Of a stretch of 64,000 nucleotides of DNA, positions 52,746-63,500 are shown piece by piece. A program made the position numbers and the translations under genes. The DNA is taken from NCBI RefSeq assembly GCF_000016525.1, contig NC_009515.1, positions 1,700,501 through 1,764,500 on the forward strand, given 5' to 3'. Every line of letters begins with the position of its first letter. Within the stretch, counting starts at the first letter, position 1. Source of the DNA: Methanobrevibacter smithii ATCC 35061 (lineage in GTDB: Archaea; Methanobacteriota; Methanobacteria; Methanobacteriales; Methanobacteriaceae). The notes below the pieces were generated by a model, which ran no database searches, had not been told where the DNA came from, and was given only the letters and a program-made list of their open reading frames with translations.

Positions 52746-55133
52746 ATGCTTAAAAGTAAAATTTTAATAATTTCAACTATGATTTTATTCATACTATCTA
52801 TTTCGGCAGTTAATGCAGAAAATGTAACTTCCAGTATGATTAATGACACAGTAAATAATTAGTTTCACGTAATTGATGGAAAATATTTGGAATATAATAA
52901 CAGTGAAAATGGGAAAAATTTAAATGATACTTCTAATGTGTTATATGATGGAAAAGATGGAAGTGTTTTAGAAAATAAAAACAGTAATGATGCTATTTTT
53001 AAGTATGATGGGAATAATACTGTTGTATCTAAAGAAAAGCCTAAAATGAATGTAATTGCTGAGGATAGTATAATATTTGGTGAAAATTTAACTGTTAAAG
53101 TTGAATTACCTAAAGATGCTAATCCTAGTTGGGTGCTGATGTCTGTTGGTGAAATTTATTATTATGTTAAAATTGACGATGAAGGCGTATCATTATGGAA
53201 TATGACCGGTTTAGAAGCAGGTATTCAATATATTAAAATTGGATATCGGGGCAATAATAAATATGAAGCAGTTGAAGTTTTCCATACTGTAAATGTTATT
53301 AAAGCTAATCTAAATCTTAATGTATTTATTAAAGATGTTAACTATGGTGAAAATTTAACTATTTATGCTACTTTAAATGGTGTAAATAATACTAATTTAA
53401 CTGGTAATGTAATTGTAACAATTAATAATAAAAATTATTCTGTAGTAGTTATTAACGGTAAGGGAAATGTTTCTGCTGATAAGCTACCTGCTGGATTGTA
53501 TAATTTCAGTGCTACATGGGCTGGAAATGATAACTATAATGGAACTAATATTTCTGGTGGCTTTAAAATTAATAAAATAGATTCTACAATTGCCATTAAT
53601 GTTGAAGATATTAAAGTTGGTGAAAATGCAACTATTATTGTTAATTTAGATAGTGATGCTACGGGCAATGTAACTATTACACTTGATAATCAGAACTATA
53701 CAGTAGCTATTAATGAAGGTCAGACAATTAAAGTAATAGGCGGACTTAAAGCAGGCACTTATGATGTATTTGTTAAATATATAGGTGATAACAATTATAA
53801 TAGTGCTCAAAACACAACTAAATTTACTGTATTGAAAATATCTGATTATAATATGGATGTCACTGTTCCTGAATTTAAAGAGGGAGTAAATTCTACTGTT
53901 GGTGTGGATTTACCTAAAGATGCAGAAGGTACTGTTACTGTTGAAATCGAAGGTAAAAAATACACTGCAAACATAATTAATGGAACTGCAAAAGTAAATA
54001 TTCCTGGATTAGATGTTGGAGATTATAATATCACTACAACTTACTCTGGTGATGCTAAATATGTTTCCATGACTAAAAAAGGAAACATAACCGTAATTCC
54101 AAATATGGATGTAAACTTATATGTTGATGATGTTGTAATGATTTATCATGATGGAACTCGTTTAGTTGCTAAATTAACAGATTACCAAGGTAGGCCAATT
54201 GTTAATGATATTATATATTTTACTATTAATGGTAAAACTTATGCTAAAACTACTGATGATAATGGTACTGTTTCTATGGGACTTAATTTAGATTCTAAAG
54301 TATATACAGCAACTGTGTCATATAATGAATCTGAGGTATACAGTAAAATATCCAAGAATGTTACTGTAACTATTAATCCGACTGTTATAAGTGAAGATTT
54401 AGTTAAAATGTATCAAAATGATACTAGATTCTATGTTAAGTTCACTGACAGCACAGGAAAAGCATTAACTAAGACTACTGTTAAATTTAACATTCATGGT
54501 GTATTCTACACTAAAAAGACTGATAAAGATGGTGTAGCTGATTTAGGTATTATGTTAAGACCTGGTGAGTACATTTTAACTGCTTACAATCCTGTAACTG
54601 GTGAAGAAAAAGGATTTAACATAACAGTAAAATCTTTAATTGTACAAAGTGACTTAACTAAATATTACTTAAACAATTCTAAATTCCAAGCAACTATTTA
54701 TGATAAAAACGGATCTTTAGCAGTAGGTAAAAATGTAACTTTCAACATCAATGGTGTATTTTACACTAAAATAACTGATTCAAATGGTGTAGTAAGTTTA
54801 GCAATTAATTTAAGGCCTGGAGAATACATTATTACAACAATGTATGAAGGATTAGCTGTAGGTAACAATATAGTTGTTTTACCTACTTTAGTTACTCGTG
54901 ACCTTAATATGACTTATGGAGATGGCAGTAACTTTACTGCACAGACATTAGACGGTCAAGGTAAACCATTAGCTAATCAAAATGTTACATTTAACATAAA
55001 TGGTGTGTTTTATAATAAAGTTACTAATGATAATGGTGTTGCTTCATTAACTATGAGATTAATGAGTGGAAAATATATTATTACATCTTACTGGAATGAC
55101 TTCCAAACAGGAAATACAATAATAATATCTTAA
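52746..55133 (+). pseudogene. adhesin-like surface protein interrupted by in-frame TAG
   Basis: A start at 52746 encodes a signal peptide (MLKSKILIISTMILFILSIS, then AVNA) and runs to TAG at 52860-52862. The very same frame continues without further stop to 55133. The body has about five N-terminal Ig-like repeats (e.g. VNYGENLTIYATLNG) and four C-terminal repeats (NINGVFYTKITDSNGVVSLA, RPGEYIITT). No C-terminal membrane anchor is seen. Either a nonsense mutation, a sequencing error, or stop readthrough; a start at TTG 52887 would lack a signal peptide. Confidence 0.75.
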
Positions 55134-55136
55134 TTT

Positions 55137-55171
55137 AAGAGATTTTATTAATCTCTTCTTTTTCTTTTTTT
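55137..55171 (+). terminator. terminator after the adhesin-like gene
   Basis: AAGAGATT-TTATT-AATCTCTT is an 8-bp hairpin followed by CTTTTTCTTTTTTT, 4 nt after the adhesin stop. Confidence 0.65.
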
Positions 55172-55332
55172 ATTGTCACTTTTAAGATATTTTTAATATT
55201 ATAATCAAATTATAACTTTTTTGATGTTTAAAATTAATTATTTTTATTTAATTTGGATTTATATTAATTAATATTTTGTTAATGTGAAAATATAGTAATT
55301 AAAATGAGTATTATCTTAAAAATAGATTATGC

Positions 55333-55340
55333 TTTAAATA
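55333..55340 (+). promoter_or_regulatory. TATA box of serS
   Basis: TTTAAATA with a start expected near 55363 and about 50 nt of leader before TTG 55413. The remainder of the 55172-55412 gap is AT-rich with no gene visible. Confidence 0.45.
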
Positions 55341-55412
55341 TATGAAATCATTAAATATAAAAAATAAAAAAAATAAATTATAATATGATTAACTAATTAG
55401 GGGACACATAAT

Positions 55413-56690
55413 TTGTTAGATATAAAATTATTCAGAGAAAATCCGGAATTAATTTTTGATTCTGAGAAAAAAAGATTTAGAGGAACAGAAACTGCTGAAA
55501 AAGTTATTGAATATGATACTTTATGGAGAGAAGGGGAAAAAAGATTAAACTTCTTACGTTCTGAAAAAAACAGATTATCTAAATCATTTAAAAAAGCTAA
55601 ACAGGAAGGTAATTTGGAAGAAGTAATTGCCCAATCTAAAGAAGTAGCTAATGAAATTAAGGAATTAGGACCTAAAATTGAGGAATATAAAAAATTACGT
55701 GATGATTACAGATATAAAGTAGGAAATATCATTGATGAGGATGTACCTATTTCTGATACTGAAGATGACAATAAAATTGTAAAAGAATACGGTGAAATTC
55801 CTGAATTTGATTTTGAACCGTTAAACCATGTTGATTTAATTGAAAAAATTGACGGTGCAGATATGAAAACAGCAGCTCAAATAGCTGGTGCAAGGTTTTA
55901 TTATTTAAAACGGGATATTTTACATCTTAATTTGGCTTTAATTCAGTTTGCTTTAAATGAATTGGAATCTAAAGGTTATATTCCACTTCAAACTCCGTTT
56001 TTTGTTAAAGGAGAAGTGGCTGCAGAAACTTCTGAATTAGGAGAATTTGAAGAAACTTTATACAAAGTGGCTGATGAAGATTTATATTTGATAGCTACTG
56101 CAGAACAGACTTTAGCGGCACTTCACAGAGATGAAATCATCGCTCCTGAAGATTTGCCTATTCAGTACTGTGCCCTTTCAACCTGTTTTAGAAAAGAAGC
56201 AGGATCTCACGGTAAAGATACACTGGGAATATTCAGGGTTCATCAGTTTGAAAAGATTGAACAGTTTATTTACACAACTCCTGAAGAGTCCAAAAATGCT
56301 CATAAAAAGTTGCTTGAAGTAACTGAAGAAATATATCAGAAATTAGGTCTACATTATCATGTAGTAGCTATTGTGTCCTCAGCACTTAATGATAATGCAG
56401 CTGTCAAATATGATCTTGAAGCATGGTTCCCAGGTTCCAAGGCTTACAGAGAATTAGTTTCATGTACCAACTGTAAGGATTATCAGGCAAGAAAAACTAA
56501 AACACGTTTCGGAAAAGCAGGTTCCGGAGATGCACAAACATTACATACTTTAAATAGTACTGCAATAGCTACTGAAAGGACTATCTGCTGTTTACTTGAA
56601 AATTATCAGCAGGAAGATGGCAGTGTTAAAGTTCCTGATGTTTTAGTTCCTTATATGGGTGGAAAAACTGTAATTAATGCAGTTAAATAA
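55413..56690 (+). CDS. serS: seryl-tRNA synthetase
   Basis: A 425-aa class II synthetase of the common (bacterial/archaeal) type, not the rare methanogen SerRS. N-terminal coiled-coil arm (about 25-105: EKRLNFLRSEKNRLSKSFKK) contacts the long variable arm of tRNA-Ser; motif 2 FRKEAGSHGKDTLGIFRVHQ and motif 3 LNSTAIATERTICC complete the active site. TTG start with AGGGGA upstream. The provirus tRNA-Ser(GCU) would be its substrate. Confidence 0.93.
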   Translation: MLDIKLFRENPELIFDSEKKRFRGTETAEKVIEYDTLWREGEKRLNFLRSEKNRLSKSFKKAKQEGNLEEVIAQSKEVANEIKELGPKIEEYKKLRDDYRYKVGNIIDEDVPISDTEDDNKIVKEYGEIPEFDFEPLNHVDLIEKIDGADMKTAAQIAGARFYYLKRDILHLNLALIQFALNELESKGYIPLQTPFFVKGEVAAETSELGEFEETLYKVADEDLYLIATAEQTLAALHRDEIIAPEDLPIQYCALSTCFRKEAGSHGKDTLGIFRVHQFEKIEQFIYTTPEESKNAHKKLLEVTEEIYQKLGLHYHVVAIVSSALNDNAAVKYDLEAWFPGSKAYRELVSCTNCKDYQARKTKTRFGKAGSGDAQTLHTLNSTAIATERTICCLLENYQQEDGSVKVPDVLVPYMGGKTVINAVK

Positions 56691-56701
56691 ACCCTCTTTT
56701 T

Positions 56702-57982
56702 TTAATTAATTTTTTTCTTCATAGCAATAAATTCTTCATCGGTTAATAATCCTTTGTCATACATTTCAATTAGTTTTTCAAGATTAACAGTTGATTTTGA
56801 AGATTCATTTATTTTAGAACTGTTAATTTCCTGGTTTATTAGCTCATTTAAAAATTTTTGTACTTTTAATAATATTTCCGGACGGTATTCATGGATTAAT
56901 CTGGAATCGTGGGTAACTGCAACGTCAAGAAGTGATGAGGTGATTACTTCATTAATTTCATCACTGTAAAGTACACATTTAAAGGTTTCTCCGGAATCTA
57001 ATACAAAGTAGTCATCATCGCTAAATAGGGATATATTTCTCCATTTTAGAATAACTTTAGTGTTATTTTCTCTGGATACTGCAATATCAATATCCACATA
57101 TTTTTTTGAAATATTGATGGTTGTATAACAGTATTTAGCATCCTGTGTTTTAATTTTCTCAGTTTTTACCTCAGTTTTCACACCTGAAGAAGCTGCATAT
57201 CCCAATAGTCCGAAACCAAATGTTGCCAGTGCTTTTGTACCTCCTCCGTGTTTATCTGTTGTAATTGGTGTTTTAATAGTTTGGTATTCGGCAGCACTAA
57301 TTTGTTTTTTGTTTTTGAATGTCAACCCTTCACTATTGAATAATTCCTCTATTTGTGGTTTTACTTTATTTAAAACAGCCTTTTCAATATCTTTAAAATT
57401 TTCTTTTGTTTCATTTAATATTTTTTCAAAATAAGGGATAATATTTTCATTAGGATTACGTATTGCATATTCAATTAGTAAATACAGTATATGTGATTCT
57501 TCGTCATATGAAATGTTAAAATGGTCTTTTATAAGAATTTTTCTAAAGTTTGTATTGTAATGTTCGGATAATGGAATAAGAATCTGGTTTATATAGAGTA
57601 GCTGGAAGTTTTCATAAGACAGGTCTCCGAAATAATTTTCTTTTGGTTTTGGAATTTCACTTCCGCAATTTTGACAGATACTTGAGTCGTCATGATATTT
57701 TTTACCGCAGGTAGTGCAAAATCTTAAAACATTTGAATTATAAGCAACATCATCAACTATTTTTTTAATTAGTGATGTTCCGCTTGGTTGGCTTGTGTCA
57801 TATCCGCAAAAACGACAGTATTTCCATTCATTCAGTATCTGTTTTTTACAATTTGGACATTTAATTAGGGTTACTAATGGAAGTATGTCATGTTCATTGT
57901 TTTTTTCAATTTTATTTCCACAATTCATACAAAAATTGTCGCTTTCTTCAATTGATGCTCCGCAGTTATCACATTTAACCAT
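56702..57982 (-). CDS. multi-zinc-ribbon protein with SHOCT domain
   Basis: A 426-aa protein. Three zinc ribbons at the N-terminus (MVKCDNCGASIEESDNFCMN; IKCPNCKKQI...CRFCGYD; FCTTCGKKYHD...CQNCGSE), a central beta-rich region, and a C-terminal SHOCT motif (LEKLIEMYDKGLLTDEEFIA). No membrane helix. SHOCT and zinc ribbons are usually protein-interaction modules; the function is unknown. Convergent with serS. Confidence 0.75.
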   Translation of the reverse strand: MVKCDNCGASIEESDNFCMNCGNKIEKNNEHDILPLVTLIKCPNCKKQILNEWKYCRFCGYDTSQPSGTSLIKKIVDDVAYNSNVLRFCTTCGKKYHDDSSICQNCGSEIPKPKENYFGDLSYENFQLLYINQILIPLSEHYNTNFRKILIKDHFNISYDEESHILYLLIEYAIRNPNENIIPYFEKILNETKENFKDIEKAVLNKVKPQIEELFNSEGLTFKNKKQISAAEYQTIKTPITTDKHGGGTKALATFGFGLLGYAASSGVKTEVKTEKIKTQDAKYCYTTINISKKYVDIDIAVSRENNTKVILKWRNISLFSDDDYFVLDSGETFKCVLYSDEINEVITSSLLDVAVTHDSRLIHEYRPEILLKVQKFLNELINQEINSSKINESSKSTVNLEKLIEMYDKGLLTDEEFIAMKKKIN

Positions 57983-58058
57983 ATTACCACACTTTATATA
58001 TTTTTTTAATTTTTTAATTTAATATAGTTTGTTTATTTTTATTCGTATAATCTCAAAC

Positions 58059-58066
58059 TTTATATA
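58059..58066 (+). promoter_or_regulatory. TATA box of the ferritin gene
   Basis: TTTATATA 43 nt before the ferritin ATG; the transcript would start close to the AAAGGTGAT ribosome site at 58090. Confidence 0.55.
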
Positions 58067-58101
58067 ATAGATATATCCAATTATTTAGTAAAGGTGATAA
58101 T

Positions 58102-58617
58102 ATGCTTTCTAATAATATGGAATTAGAATTAAATAAACAAGTAAATGCAGAATTGTATTCAGGATATCTCTATTTGTCAATGGCTTCTTATTTTGAAGAT
58201 GACGATTTACCTGGTTTTGCAAATTGGATGAGAGTACAAGCTCAAGAAGAATTGGAACATGGAATGAAAATCTATGACTATATAATTAGAAGAGGAGGTT
58301 CTGTTAAATTGGATGCTATTGAAGGACCTCAAACTGAATGGGATTCTCCATTAGCTGCATTTGAACATGTATTGTCTCATGAACAAACTGTAACAGGTCT
58401 TATTAATAATTTAGTTGATATTGCTATTACAGAAAAAGATCATGCTACCAATAATTTCCTGCAATGGTTTGTTGAAGAACAAGTTGAAGAAGAAGAAAAT
58501 GCAATGGAACTGGTAGGTAAAGTAAAAAGAGCACAAAATTCTGTTGATTTAATGTATACACTTGACAGTGAATTAGCTAGTCGTGTTTACACTCCGCCGG
58601 CAGATAAGGAAAATTAA
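58102..58617 (+). CDS. ftnA: non-haem ferritin
   Basis: A 171-aa four-helix-bundle protein that oxidises and stores iron, with the ferroxidase ligands visible: the Glu in [10 protein letters not shown], the E-x2-H in [10 protein letters not shown] and the Glu/Gln of helix C ([10 protein letters not shown]) and [14 protein letters not shown] 58102 follows AAAGGTGAT at ideal distance. Expressed as a single gene with its own TATA box and hairpin terminator. Confidence 0.93.
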   Translation: MLSNNMELELNKQVNAELYSGYLYLSMASYFEDDDLPGFANWMRVQAQEELEHGMKIYDYIIRRGGSVKLDAIEGPQTEWDSPLAAFEHVLSHEQTVTGLINNLVDIAITEKDHATNNFLQWFVEEQVEEEENAMELVGKVKRAQNSVDLMYTLDSELASRVYTPPADKEN

Positions 58618-58641
58618 AAAGGTAAAAAATTTACCTTTTTT
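58616..58641. terminator. bidirectional terminator between convergent genes
   Basis: AAAAAGGTAAA-AAA-TTTACCTTTTT forms an 11-bp hairpin with T-runs on both strands, between ferritin and the ACT gene. Confidence 0.75.
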
Positions 58642-59077
58642 ATAAGTTATAGACTTCCTCTGGAGGTACTATAACTATTTCATTTTTAATTAAAGCATCT
58701 ATTAAAGCATTTAAATTATCAGTATGTAAAAGTAAAATTGCTTTATCTTTTTTATCATGAGTAAATGCATATAAATACTCTAAATCTAAGTTATTTTCTT
58801 TTATAGTTTTTAAAACAGATGATAATCCTCCAGGTGAATCTGTCATTTCAATAGCTACTATGTCAGTTGTTTTGACTAGATAGTTTTCTTCAAGTATTTT
58901 TTCTCCTTTTTGAGGATTATCTACTACAACTCTTAATATGCCAAAATCAGAAGTATCTGCAAGTGAAAGTGCTTTTATATTTATATCATGTTCAGATAAT
59001 GTTTCAAGAACATCATATAAGCTTCCTTTTTTGTTTTGTAAGAATATTGATAATTGTTTTACTTTCATATTGTTCAT
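58640..59077 (-). CDS. tandem ACT-domain protein
   Basis: A 145-aa protein with two ACT-like regulatory domains (VKQLSIFLQNKKGSLYDVLE; VAIEMTDSPGGLSSVLKTIK), the usual amino-acid-sensing fold. It is encoded 10 nt after the phenylacetate-CoA ligase gene; the same pair occurs in many methanogens, so the ACT protein probably senses an aromatic amino acid or aryl acid and controls the ligase. AAGGGGAT precedes the ATG. Confidence 0.85.
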   Translation of the reverse strand: MNNMKVKQLSIFLQNKKGSLYDVLETLSEHDINIKALSLADTSDFGILRVVVDNPQKGEKILEENYLVKTTDIVAIEMTDSPGGLSSVLKTIKENNLDLEYLYAFTHDKKDKAILLLHTDNLNALIDALIKNEIVIVPPEEVYNL

Positions 59078-59087
59078 TTTAATCCCC

Positions 59088-60389
59088 TTAGTGTAAATTT
59101 CTTTTATCTATAACTCTTTTAGCTTTTCCTTCATATCTTGGAAGGCTTTTTGGTTCAACTAATGTTACTTTTACTCTTATTCCAGTTTCATTTTCAATAG
59201 ATTTAGCTATTTTGCTTTGAATATCGACCATTTCCTTTACTCCATCAAAGAAAAGGTTTTTGGAAGCTTCCACTTTTACTTCTATTTGGTCTAAAGTTCC
59301 AGGTCTTGTAACTATAATTAAATAATGAGGCTCTACATCACCTACTTTAAGTAATGCTTTTTCTATTTGGGATGGAAATATAGCTACTCCTTTTACTTTA
59401 ATCATATCGTCTGCTCTACCGGTTATTCTGCTCATTCTTGCACTTGTTCTTCCACATTCACATGGCTCATAGGTAAGTGAAGTCAGGTCTTTTGTTCTAA
59501 ATCTGATTATAGGCATTCCTTCTCTTTCAAGGTTTGTTAATACAAGTTCACCTTTTTGGTTTTCTCCTAATGTTTTGCCGGTTGTGGAATCAATTATTTC
59601 AGGATAGTAAATGTCTTCAGCTATATGCAATCCTTTTTGAGCACTGCATTCCACTCCTACACCAGGTCCCATAAGCTCTGTCAGTCCGTAAATGTTGTAT
59701 GCAGGTGCTCCAAAGAGATTTTCTAATTTTTGTCTGATTTCTTCACTCCACATTTCAGCTCCAAATCCGATAGCTTTAAGATTCATATCTTTGGGATTGA
59801 TTCCATCATCTTCAGCTACTTCAGCCAAGTGAATTCCATATGACGGTGTTGCAATTAAACAGGTTACTCCAAAGTCTTTCATTATTTCAATTTGTCTTCT
59901 GGTCTGTCCTGTTGATATGGGAACTATTGTTGCTCCAACTTTATGTGATCCGTAATGGACACCAAATCCTCCTGTGAATAATCCGTATCCGTGGGTATTT
60001 TGAATAATATCGTTTTCACCAACACCCATCATTCCCAATCCTCTTGCAGTTGTTTCTGCCCAGGTATCTAAATCTTTTCTGGTGTATCCGGATACTACAG
60101 GTTTTCCGGTAGTTCCTGAAGATGAATGTATTTCTTTTATGTCTTTCATGTCAACTGCAAAAAGACCATAAGGATAGCTTTCTCTTAAATCATCTTTTGT
60201 GATGAACGGCAGTTTTTCAATATCTTTTAAAGTTTCAATATCTTCTGGGAAAACTCCACAATCAGTATATTTTTTATTGTAATATGGAATTTTGTTAAAA
60301 GCTAGTTTCACTGTTTTTTGAAGCTTTTTTAATTGTAGTTCTTCAAGTTCTTCCCTTGACATACATTCGATTTTCTCATTCCAAAACAT
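59088..60389 (-). CDS. paaK: phenylacetate-CoA ligase family protein
   Basis: A 433-aa AMP-forming acyl-CoA ligase: SSGTTGKPVVSGYTRKDLDT (P-loop-like ATP motif), YGLTELMGPGVGVEC, and the C-terminal domain with RITGRADDMIKVKGVAIFP carrying hinge and ligase residues. Family members activate phenylacetate or indoleacetate; in methanogens these are made or taken up to form aromatic amino acids by reductive carboxylation with an indolepyruvate oxidoreductase. First gene of a two-gene operon with the ACT protein. Confidence 0.88.
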   Translation of the reverse strand: MFWNEKIECMSREELEELQLKKLQKTVKLAFNKIPYYNKKYTDCGVFPEDIETLKDIEKLPFITKDDLRESYPYGLFAVDMKDIKEIHSSSGTTGKPVVSGYTRKDLDTWAETTARGLGMMGVGENDIIQNTHGYGLFTGGFGVHYGSHKVGATIVPISTGQTRRQIEIMKDFGVTCLIATPSYGIHLAEVAEDDGINPKDMNLKAIGFGAEMWSEEIRQKLENLFGAPAYNIYGLTELMGPGVGVECSAQKGLHIAEDIYYPEIIDSTTGKTLGENQKGELVLTNLEREGMPIIRFRTKDLTSLTYEPCECGRTSARMSRITGRADDMIKVKGVAIFPSQIEKALLKVGDVEPHYLIIVTRPGTLDQIEVKVEASKNLFFDGVKEMVDIQSKIAKSIENETGIRVKVTLVEPKSLPRYEGKAKRVIDKRNLH

Positions 60390-60578
60390 AAATTGGCCTC
60401 ATTTTATTTTTAATAATAATATATGTTTCTTATTAGCTTTAAATGTTTATATGTTTTTACAATAAAAAACAGTATTTTATTAAAGTTAATATTTATTAAT
60501 AAGTAAAAATTCAGGTTTTTAAAGAAATTAAAGAATAATAAAAAAAAGAAAAAAAGAAAAAATTATTAATTTAGTGTT
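60390..60578. other. intergenic region
   Basis: No gene. The minus strand past the CobN-like stop is a T-rich run (complement of 60540-60562), probably its terminator; TATA-like AT-rich sequence near 60410-60450 would serve the paaK operon on the minus strand. Confidence 0.4.
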
Positions 60579-63500
60579 TTACTCTTCATTTTTTCGTTTA
60601 TAATAACCGTAACCAAATATTAGCACCATTACAACAATGCAGATAATAAGTGATATAGGCATATCTCCTTTTGTAGATGAACTGGAAGATGTGTCTTTAG
60701 ATACTTCATAAGATTTTCCGGATTCCTGTTCAGAAGCTGAAACTTCACTGCTTGAAGAGGATGGATTTTGGGAACTGTCAATACCAATACTTGAAGATAT
60801 TTGAGAGTTGGATCCTCCATAGCTTATAATACTGGATTGTGTTGTACTTGTAGCTTTTGATGAACTTTGACTTTCTTCATTTGAATCTGGATTATTTGAA
60901 TTTGTCGGAACAAATGAATTGGCAAAAATGTTATTTTGAGTAGCCTGATAAAGTTGGTCATTAAATTTAGCCAGTAAATCTGGATTAATATATTGTGTAG
61001 CCCATTTTAACATAGCTATATTACCACAGCTACAGTCACAGCATGCAACACCGTTTACAATTATGGAATTTGCCCACATTGTTGCTAAATTTTCCAGTGT
61101 TCCTTTATCTGTTTGCCAGTAACCGTTATATGCAGCAGTTAAAAGGGTTCCTGCAGATGAAATAAATGCATAATTATTGTTTCCGCTTTGTAACCAGTCA
61201 GTTACTCCTAAATTGTATTTGTCTTTGATGTAAACATTATATGATTCATCCCACATCCAGTTGTTTACTGCATTTGGTCTTGTTACAGCCCATCCAAATA
61301 AATTATTCAGGAATTTATTTGAGATATAACGTGCTCCGCTGTATCCTTCATTCATCATTCCAAGTATCCAATTTGGATTGAAGTATCGGGTTGCTGTTTC
61401 TTTAGACAATACAGTTTCAATGGAACTGATATATGGTTTGTCTTTATTACCATACATTAACACATTCATATTAGGAGTTTTTCCATTAATATATGAAACT
61501 GCCATTGAAAGACCGCCCCAGTAATCAAAGAAATCATCATTATCTGCAACGCCGTAAACATTTGTATTACGGCTGACGATAATGTCATCAGTATTATTGA
61601 GAACTCTTGCAAATACTACAGGATTTGTTTCGCCCCAGTAATTTTTAGAGTACATATTTCCCATTCTGCCTAAGTAAAATTTAGCTAAATCATTGGTATT
61701 GTTCCATGTCCAACTTAATGAAACGGATTTGGCAATACCTGCTCCATAATCTCCATTTGGCGGTGCAAATACGCGGGTAATAGCTACTTCTCCAGCATAT
61801 GTATTATTATAGCCCAAATCTTTGTAGTATATAAAATCATTAACCCAATGACGGGCTACATAATTTTCATCAAAAGATTCAGATCCGACTCCATAATATC
61901 CAATGCCTTCCATTACTTTATCCAATGCTTCTTTCATGTCTTTTCCATATTTACTTTCCATCAATGTTTTATTATTAATGATAGTTAAATATGATCTGGC
62001 TAAAGCTACTCTAAATGCATTGTCTAATAAGGAAACCTGGGTACTGTATAAATCCCTAAAGTTACCGCTTGTAATGACAACAATATCTATTCTTTTTTTA
62101 GCCCATCCCTCAGGTCTGACCAAATCTTTTAACCCGACAAATTTTGGCATTATTTTAGTTTTGGTACCGACACTGTCACCATCTTCAGTTTTACCTCCGG
62201 CACTTGGAGATGAAGTATAAACAGGTTGCATACCTAACAGATATAATACTACTGAAATCAATGCACCGTTATCTCTTGCTGTTTCAACACACCAAATTCC
62301 CATTGCAATTTTTTGTGTTTTTTCATTAAGAGATGACAGTGTAAGCAATGTCAGTGTTTTGGCATAGTTATATGCTTCTTCTGTTGGCAGTTCCTGTGAT
62401 TGATCATGGAAGAAATTCCCACCAGTTGGAAGTGAATTAATATTAATTACATCTCCATCAGATACAACAGGGATATATTTACCATTTAATCCATTAATAA
62501 ATGATGTTAATTCATTGTTTATGGAAGCATAGATTAAAGAAATATAATACCTTGCATAATTCATTGCAGCAATTAAACTAGGGTTGTCTGAACCTAAAAC
62601 ATTAGCTACTGTAGTACTGTTTGAGAATATTAATGCGGCTACTATTTGTTCACTTGTGTTTAATACTTTATCTCTTTCTAAGGCATTTAATTCAGAATAT
62701 TTTTTAGAAAAGAGGTATTTTGCAACTTCATCAAATATTGTTGTGGTTATTCCATCATATGTAAACTCCTGGGACAGTGCAGCAACTACGCTACGACTGA
62801 TGTCAGTTACTGTCCAATTTTGACCAATAGCATGCAAACCTAGTGGGTAAAGGGTATTTTGAACTTCAAATAAAAATTTATCTGCAGCTTTAACCACTTC
62901 ATTTAAATTTAATTTTTCAAATTCCTCCTGAGTTAATCCCATAGATTGAATATAATTATTTTTTTCAATTAATAACTTAATGTTGGAAGCTATTGTATCT
63001 TTTTGAGTTTTATCGGTAGTATTTTCATATTTATTTATTAAATTAGCTATTGCAGTTAGGTTGCCGTAGAGACTGGTATAAGCTAAAGGTGAGGTTAAAT
63101 GAGTAATCATAACTGCAAATCCTCTTCTTTTTGCTTCTAATCCTTCTCCTAATCCGTCAGAAATATAGAAATATATCTGTGGAACGTCACCAACTACAAT
63201 TGATCCATAGTCAGTTGTTGACAGTAAAACTTCTTTTCCAGGTAACCATTCATGTGTTGCATGTCTTCCAATAAAAACCATAGCTGAGGAATATTCTTTT
63301 TGCATATAATAATATGCAGCCAGATACTGGTGTGTAGGTGCTACTGCAGAACTATGATATAGTAAATCTGATTTAGCTTCCCATCCTCTTTGAGGTTCTG
63401 GAGCTATGAATATGTTACCGAATTTTAAACCGGGAATTACAAAGTATGCTACTCCATTTTTTGTAACTGTCATAATGTTTCCAGGAGCTTTTCCCCATCC

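Noticed and set aside
52860-52862. TAG read as pyrrolysine in the adhesin
   Set aside because: Pyrrolysine is known mainly from methylamine methyltransferases of other methanogen orders; no pyl genes are visible here and a surface adhesin is not a known target. Nonsense mutation or sequencing error is simpler.
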